The position numbers and the translations under genes are program-made. DNA of 64,000 bases from Deinococcus puniceus (GTDB lineage: Bacteria; Deinococcota; Deinococci; Deinococcales; Deinococcaceae): positions 542,501-606,500 of the forward strand of contig NZ_CP011387.1 in assembly GCF_001644565.1 (NCBI RefSeq), written 5' to 3'. Shown here piece after piece: positions 60,644 through 64,000 of this stretch. The notes beneath the pieces are model-generated. The model was not told where the DNA came from. It saw only the letters and a program-made list of their open reading frames with translations, and made no database searches. Within the stretch, counting starts at the first letter, position 1. Each line of letters begins with the position of its first letter.

Positions 60644-61462
60644 TTAATCGGCGGCTACAGGTACAGGCATTCCCGCCGTCTGAGCTTTTTCGGTGCGGCT
60701 GGCGGCGGCCAAGTCCTCTTCGGTCTTTTCCCGTGCGATGCCCAGAATCAGGAGGCCCACGCCCACTTTGGCGAGCAAGTCGGCGGCGCTGTTGCACACC
60801 TGCACCAAGGTCAGCACGTTGGGGCCAGAAATGCCCAGAATCGGCAGCGCGTAGATGACCGGATAAAAGATCCACGAGGCCAGCAGCACCCAGCGCAGGC
60901 GCGAAAACAGTTGGCGCACCCGCACCGATTCGAACGACAGCACCCGGCTCATTTCGCCCCACAGCACATACAGGATGTACAGGAACGGAATGCAGGCCAG
61001 CAGGCCCCACACCGCACGCCCGCCCAAATTGTCGCCCTGCACTTCGCCTATATAGCCCAGCCCGATCATCAGTACGGCAGAGGTCGCCATGCGCGTGACC
61101 AGACTGGCGCTTTGTTGGCGGCCCAAATCCAGCACCAGCATAATGGCCGACAGCAGCAGCGGCACGGTGCCCAGCCAGTCGGCGTAGCGCAGCACGTAAT
61201 TGAACGCTGCTCCGGTGGGAATGTGCTGGCCGCCTTGCAGGGCGTAAGCATCCAGCCAACTGCCGTACAGCCGGAAGTAATGGTAGGCGGCCATCGTGGT
61301 CACGGCGGCCATCAGAGAAATGGCGATGCTGTAGTTGCGGGCCACATTGCGCCGCAGCAGGATAAACAGCAGGGTAAACGCTCCGAACGCGCCGATGGAC
61401 AGGTTCAGGACATTCAGCACAAGGCTGTATTGGGTCGGCGTGAGGGTAAACAGATCGGTCAT
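60644..61462 (-). CDS. Microbial (type 1) rhodopsin with Asp-Thr-Ala motif
   Basis: The 272-residue seven-helix protein binds retinal at Lys232 (AADLLAKVGVGLLILG), with Asp228 as second counterion. Helix C reads LRYADWLGTVPLLLSA: proton acceptor Asp95 and Thr99 are present, but the cytoplasmic donor (Asp96 of bacteriorhodopsin, Glu108 of proteorhodopsin) is Ala106. His61 in helix B (AAYHYFRLYGSW) matches proteorhodopsin His75, and Gly153 matches the site where xanthorhodopsin has the glycine that admits a carotenoid antenna. A slow pump or sensor are both possible. GAGG lies nine bases before the ATG; the DUF4388 gene is 40 bases upstream on the same strand. Confidence 0.95.
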   Translation of the reverse strand: MTDLFTLTPTQYSLVLNVLNLSIGAFGAFTLLFILLRRNVARNYSIAISLMAAVTTMAAYHYFRLYGSWLDAYALQGGQHIPTGAAFNYVLRYADWLGTVPLLLSAIMLVLDLGRQQSASLVTRMATSAVLMIGLGYIGEVQGDNLGGRAVWGLLACIPFLYILYVLWGEMSRVLSFESVRVRQLFSRLRWVLLASWIFYPVIYALPILGISGPNVLTLVQVCNSAADLLAKVGVGLLILGIAREKTEEDLAAASRTEKAQTAGMPVPVAAD

Positions 61463-61502
61463 GGCGGTACCTCGGAAGGGGACAAGGAGCGGAATAGGGT
61501 GG

Positions 61503-62330
61503 TTAGGACAGCTGATGCCGGAACTGCCGTCCCTCGGCGGGGCCTGCCACCCGGTCTATCTGGAGGGCCAGCGATTCGCGCAGCTGCACGCCGCTGTCGT
61601 TGCCGTGCTTGGTTTTCATCAGGCGCACCACGCGCTCGGCGGCCACGCCCAAATGGGTTTGCAGCACGTGTTCGAACAAAGCCCACATGACGGCGTTGTC
61701 GGGCAGGGCGGCGGCACGGGTGCGCCACGCAGGAGAGGCGGCGGGGGTCGGCGGCACTCCCAGCGTTGGCCCCAGCGTGGGCAACTGGCGCTGCTGCCAC
61801 GCCAGCTGAAGCACAGACCGGAAGGAGCCTGCTGCCAGCAAGTCCTGCTTGCTCTGAATCCGGCCATCGACCAGATGCCACACCACGAGGCTGGAGCGCA
61901 CGCGGGCCGCCACCACGCCCGAAAATTCGGCGGTCATCAGGTGAGTCAGGCGGTCATTGATCTGCCACTGATCCATGTGTTCGCTGCCGCTGGGTTGCCC
62001 GTCTACGGCAGCGAAGGCCAGCACCGCCAGCGTCGCGTCCAGTGCAAACAGGCGCAGCGTGCTTTGGGGGCGCGGGCGGTTCAGTTCCTCTAGGGCGAAT
62101 TGGCCCGCTTGTTCCTCGTACTGGGCGTACACCACGCGCCCGCCCTGAAAGATCAGGTGTCCGGGTTCGTGTCCCGGCCCGCTCAATTCCAGCAGCAGAT
62201 CCTGCTCGAGCAGGGCGGCGCGGCCCAGCACGGCGGCCAGCATGTTGGCCCCGTAAGTCACGATGCTGCGCTGCTTGGTCAACATGTCCAGAACGGTACT
62301 TGTCAGTGGGGAAGGTTGAATGGAAGTCAC
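61503..62330 (-). CDS. DUF4388 (PATAN-like) domain protein
   Basis: The 275-residue soluble product has an N-terminal DUF4388-type block (about 20-85: VTYGANMLAAVLGRAALLEQDLLLELSGPGHEPGHLIFQGGRVVYAQYEEQAGQFALEELN) resembling the domain found in gliding and response-regulator proteins. A second related block with LTHLMTAEFSGVVAARVRSSLVVWHLVDGRIQSKQDLLAAGS follows, and the C-terminus has a short helical region. I chose the GTG at 62330 because AAGGA lies about nine bases before it; no ATG fits. It is the first gene of a likely two-gene unit with the rhodopsin and may transmit or modulate its signal, which is inference. Confidence 0.75.
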   Translation of the reverse strand: MTSIQPSPLTSTVLDMLTKQRSIVTYGANMLAAVLGRAALLEQDLLLELSGPGHEPGHLIFQGGRVVYAQYEEQAGQFALEELNRPRPQSTLRLFALDATLAVLAFAAVDGQPSGSEHMDQWQINDRLTHLMTAEFSGVVAARVRSSLVVWHLVDGRIQSKQDLLAAGSFRSVLQLAWQQRQLPTLGPTLGVPPTPAASPAWRTRAAALPDNAVMWALFEHVLQTHLGVAAERVVRLMKTKHGNDSGVQLRESLALQIDRVAGPAEGRQFRHQLS

Positions 62331-62885
62331 ACGTCGTCTTTCCTTTGTGAATGGGGAGGTTCTGGAGCAGCAGGAAGGCACAAGTTTGGCCTGACCACCC
62401 AAAAACCCATTGGGGGCTACAGTTGTTCAGTTGAATGGCCTACGGAATAGATGAAAGCTAGATGACAATTTATTGAGAAGCTGCCTCACCAATCGGGTGA
62501 TTTACCTACATTTACACCCCCTCACCCGAATTCTTAAGGCCGACGCCCAAACCCTTTATGAAACCGGTTCACCTGTGCCGAACGGCAGTCAAAGAGATGA
62601 TCAGGGCCATGTTGATGACCACAAGTCAGGCTCTGGTCAGTTCATGTATCCTCACGCGCACTGATTTATTTGCTTGGAGTTTTAAGAGAACGCCCCGCGA
62701 TGGTATTCGGGGGCGATAAAGAACATTGGAGTGAGGAGATTGCAGCTAAGCGGGGCAGCAAAGAGGGGCAGCAAAGAGGGGCAGCAAAGAGGGCAACCGA
62801 TACTGTTGCTCCCGATTGCCCCGCTGTTCGTTTCAGGTGTCGTTTCAAACCAGTTGCAGGCCAAGATTCAGCCCGCTCCAGTCGT
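62331..62885. other. 555-base region upstream of the rhodopsin operon
   Basis: No convincing gene is seen. On the minus strand the part next to the DUF4388 start is a leader with a clear ribosome site; around 62460-62540 the sequence is AT-richer (ACAATTTATTG, TGATTTACC), the likely promoter zone, but no -35/-10 pair could be fixed. A 13-base tandem repeat lies at 62752-62790. Confidence 0.5.
62752..62790. repeat. Three tandem copies of GGGGCAGCAAAGA
   Basis: Three perfect 13-base units (62752, 62765, 62778) are followed by a partial fourth. A period of 13 does not keep a reading frame, so the array is non-coding. Confidence 0.9.
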
Positions 62886-63356
62886 TCAGCCTGCTGATGT
62901 GGTTGTTGTGCCCTCGGCTTCCGGTTCGCTGCGCCAGCCGATTTTGTCGTGTGTGCCGTCGCAATACGGCTTGTGTGTGCTGGCTCCGCAGCGGCACAGG
63001 GCGGCGCGGACTTCCCGCACGGGGCCGCCCGCAGTCATCAGGGTCAGGTCGCCTCGCACGATCAGGGGGCCGTTGGGCAGCGGGGCGATGGTGGTGGCTG
63101 GGTCGGGTGTTTCGGCGGGGCCACCCTCCAGCACGTAATGCAGCGCCCCGGTGGGGCAGGTTCGTACCACAGCGGCCACCGCCCCCGCCTCCGCGTTGGC
63201 GGGCTGAATCCACGGGCGGGCCTGCGGGTCAAACACATTCGGCAGCCCGCGCACACAGGCCGCCACATGACGGCAGCGCACGGCGTCGTAATACACGGTG
63301 ATGCCGGGGGCGGTGTAAGCCTTGCCGCTGGTGGTGGCGCTCTGGGGCTGGGTCAT
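62886..63356 (-). CDS. Mono-cluster [4Fe-4S]-like and CDGSH iron-sulfur protein
   Basis: The 156-residue product joins two iron-sulfur modules. Residues about 20-85 match the divergent 4Fe-4S family (VYYDAVRCRHVAACVRGLPNVFD ... VVRTCPTGALHY). Residues about 95-150 are a CDGSH domain: ALCRCGASTHKPYCDGTHDKIGW, with the C-x-C-x2-S-x3-P-x-C-D-G-x-H pattern that ligates a [2Fe-2S] cluster by three Cys and one His. The ATG at 63356 follows TAAACT by five bases. A redox or iron-sulfur transfer role is likely; the partner is unknown. It is divergent from the epimerase gene. Confidence 0.9.
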   Translation of the reverse strand: MTQPQSATTSGKAYTAPGITVYYDAVRCRHVAACVRGLPNVFDPQARPWIQPANAEAGAVAAVVRTCPTGALHYVLEGGPAETPDPATTIAPLPNGPLIVRGDLTLMTAGGPVREVRAALCRCGASTHKPYCDGTHDKIGWRSEPEAEGTTTTSAG

Positions 63357-63361
63357 GGCCC

Positions 63362-63367
63362 AGTTTA
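63362..63367 (-). promoter_or_regulatory. Candidate -10 box of the CDGSH gene (TAAACT)
   Basis: On the minus strand TAAACT ends five bases before the ATG at 63356. Confidence 0.45.
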
Positions 63368-63433
63368 ACCGACTCGTCAGCACGTTACCGTTGGTCTGCG
63401 TCCCCATTCCGTAGAGCTTTCCGCCCGGTAGGC

Positions 63434-63439
63434 TACCCT
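63434..63439 (+). promoter_or_regulatory. Candidate -10 box of the epimerase gene (TACCCT)
   Basis: TACCCT ends six bases before the ATG at 63446; the divergent promoter of the CDGSH gene lies 67 bases away. Confidence 0.4.
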
Positions 63440-63445
63440 GCACCT

Positions 63446-64000
63446 ATGCGGGTACTGGTCACGGGGGCAACGGGCTTTTTGGGGGGCGTGGTGGCCCGCC
63501 AACTGGCGGCGTCCGGCCACGAGGTCTGGGGCGTGGGCCGCGACGCCGTGCGGGGGCAGGCGCTAGAAAGAGACGGCGTGCGCTTCGTGCCGCTGGAGTT
63601 GCGAGGGGGCACAGGACTAGCACAGCTGATAGCTGAAGCCGATGCGGTGGTACATTCGGCGGCGCGGTCTACCTTGTGGGGCCGCTGGGCCGACTTTTAC
63701 GCCGACAATGTCGAGGTGAGCGCGGCAGTAGCGCGGGCCTGTGCCGGGGCGGGCGTGCGCCTCGTTCACATCAGCACACCCAGCGTGTACAACGCCACCG
63801 GGCACACCCGGAATATCCCAGAAAGTCTTTCTGTCGGCCCGCGCTTCGACTCTCTCTACGCCCGCAGCAAATACTTGGCCGAACTGGAAGTGCAGGCTAT
63901 TTACCCAGAAGCGACTTTGTTACGGCCACGCGGCATTTACGGCTCCGGCGATACCAGTATTTTGCCCCGGCTGGCGCGGGCGTTGCGGGCTGGACGGTTG
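63446..64000 (+). CDS. NAD-dependent epimerase/dehydratase (cut by window edge)
   Basis: The frame is open from ATG 63446 to the window end (185 residues so far). It is an extended short-chain dehydrogenase: MRVLVTGATGFLGGVVARQLAASGHEVWGVGRD binds NAD (GxxGxxG), DAVVHSAARSTLWG and LVHISTPSVYN follow the family, and LYARSKYLAELEV holds the catalytic Tyr-x3-Lys. RPRGIYGSGDTSILPRL is typical of the 3-beta-HSD/epimerase subgroup. The C-terminal substrate-binding part is outside the window, so the substrate is unknown. Confidence 0.92.
   Translation, partial: MRVLVTGATGFLGGVVARQLAASGHEVWGVGRDAVRGQALERDGVRFVPLELRGGTGLAQLIAEADAVVHSAARSTLWGRWADFYADNVEVSAAVARACAGAGVRLVHISTPSVYNATGHTRNIPESLSVGPRFDSLYARSKYLAELEVQAIYPEATLLRPRGIYGSGDTSILPRLARALRAGRL

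Noticed and set aside
62752..62790. CRISPR array
   Set aside because: The 13-base units are directly adjacent without spacers.

Overview
The window is a GC-rich bacterial chromosome segment that reads as Deinococcus or a very close relative. The evidence is combined: a caa3-type oxidase with subunits I and III fused and a cytochrome c domain on subunit II (also the Thermus arrangement), a Tat-exported ferritin-like desiccation-associated lipoprotein, a microbial rhodopsin, competence genes, and about two dozen start codons that sit 4-8 bases after a TANNNT hexamer, the hallmark of leaderless transcription known in Deinococcus. No rRNA, tRNA, CRISPR array, transposase or prophage gene was seen. 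Both ends cut genes: folP on the left and an NAD-dependent epimerase on the right.

Layout. 1-1.7 kb: folate genes folP-folB-folK and a small membrane protein. 1.8-4.4 kb: a small helical protein and pnp. 4.7-8 kb: a molybdopterin oxidoreductase, then CcdA and a thioredoxin. 8.1-10.7 kb: a tiny membrane protein, a cysteine-free ArsC-like protein, ruvB and a VOC protein with a textbook promoter. 10.8-18.4 kb: SCO1, a metallo-hydrolase, ctaDE, coxB, ctaB and ctaA; with the CtaM-like DUF420 protein at 22.6 kb they form a nearly complete caa3 oxidase and assembly set. 18.5-22.5 kb: two tandem GGDEF-EAL genes, one broken by an in-frame stop.

23-29.9 kb: panB, a secreted repeat protein, a MoxR-like ATPase, a 22-residue-repeat protein, a GNAT enzyme, an AT-rich orphan and gatB. 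30-39.4 kb: a membrane protein, a PfkB kinase, mltG, an S41 peptidase with a secreted partner, an orphan LuxR-type regulator with a degenerate receiver, a zinc-ribbon protein, comEA and comEC. 39.6-50.2 kb: mdh, the ferritin-like protein, a beta-propeller lipoprotein, a TPR protein, ftsH, ppx/gppA, a PaaG-like isomerase and ruvX.

50.7-64 kb: an acyl-CoA synthetase, a nucleotidyltransferase, a NADAR protein, a THUMP methyltransferase, a Gfo/Idh/MocA oxidoreductase, a second crotonase, a CAP-domain lipoprotein, a LapA-like protein, a pyrimidine nucleoside phosphorylase, a rhodopsin cotranscribed with a DUF4388 protein, a CDGSH iron-sulfur protein and the epimerase. The most interesting signals are the rhodopsin (Asp-Thr-Ala motif with an antenna-type glycine), the nonsense-broken sensor paralogue, several families of dispersed intergenic palindromes, the leaderless promoter pattern and the beta-repeat protein.
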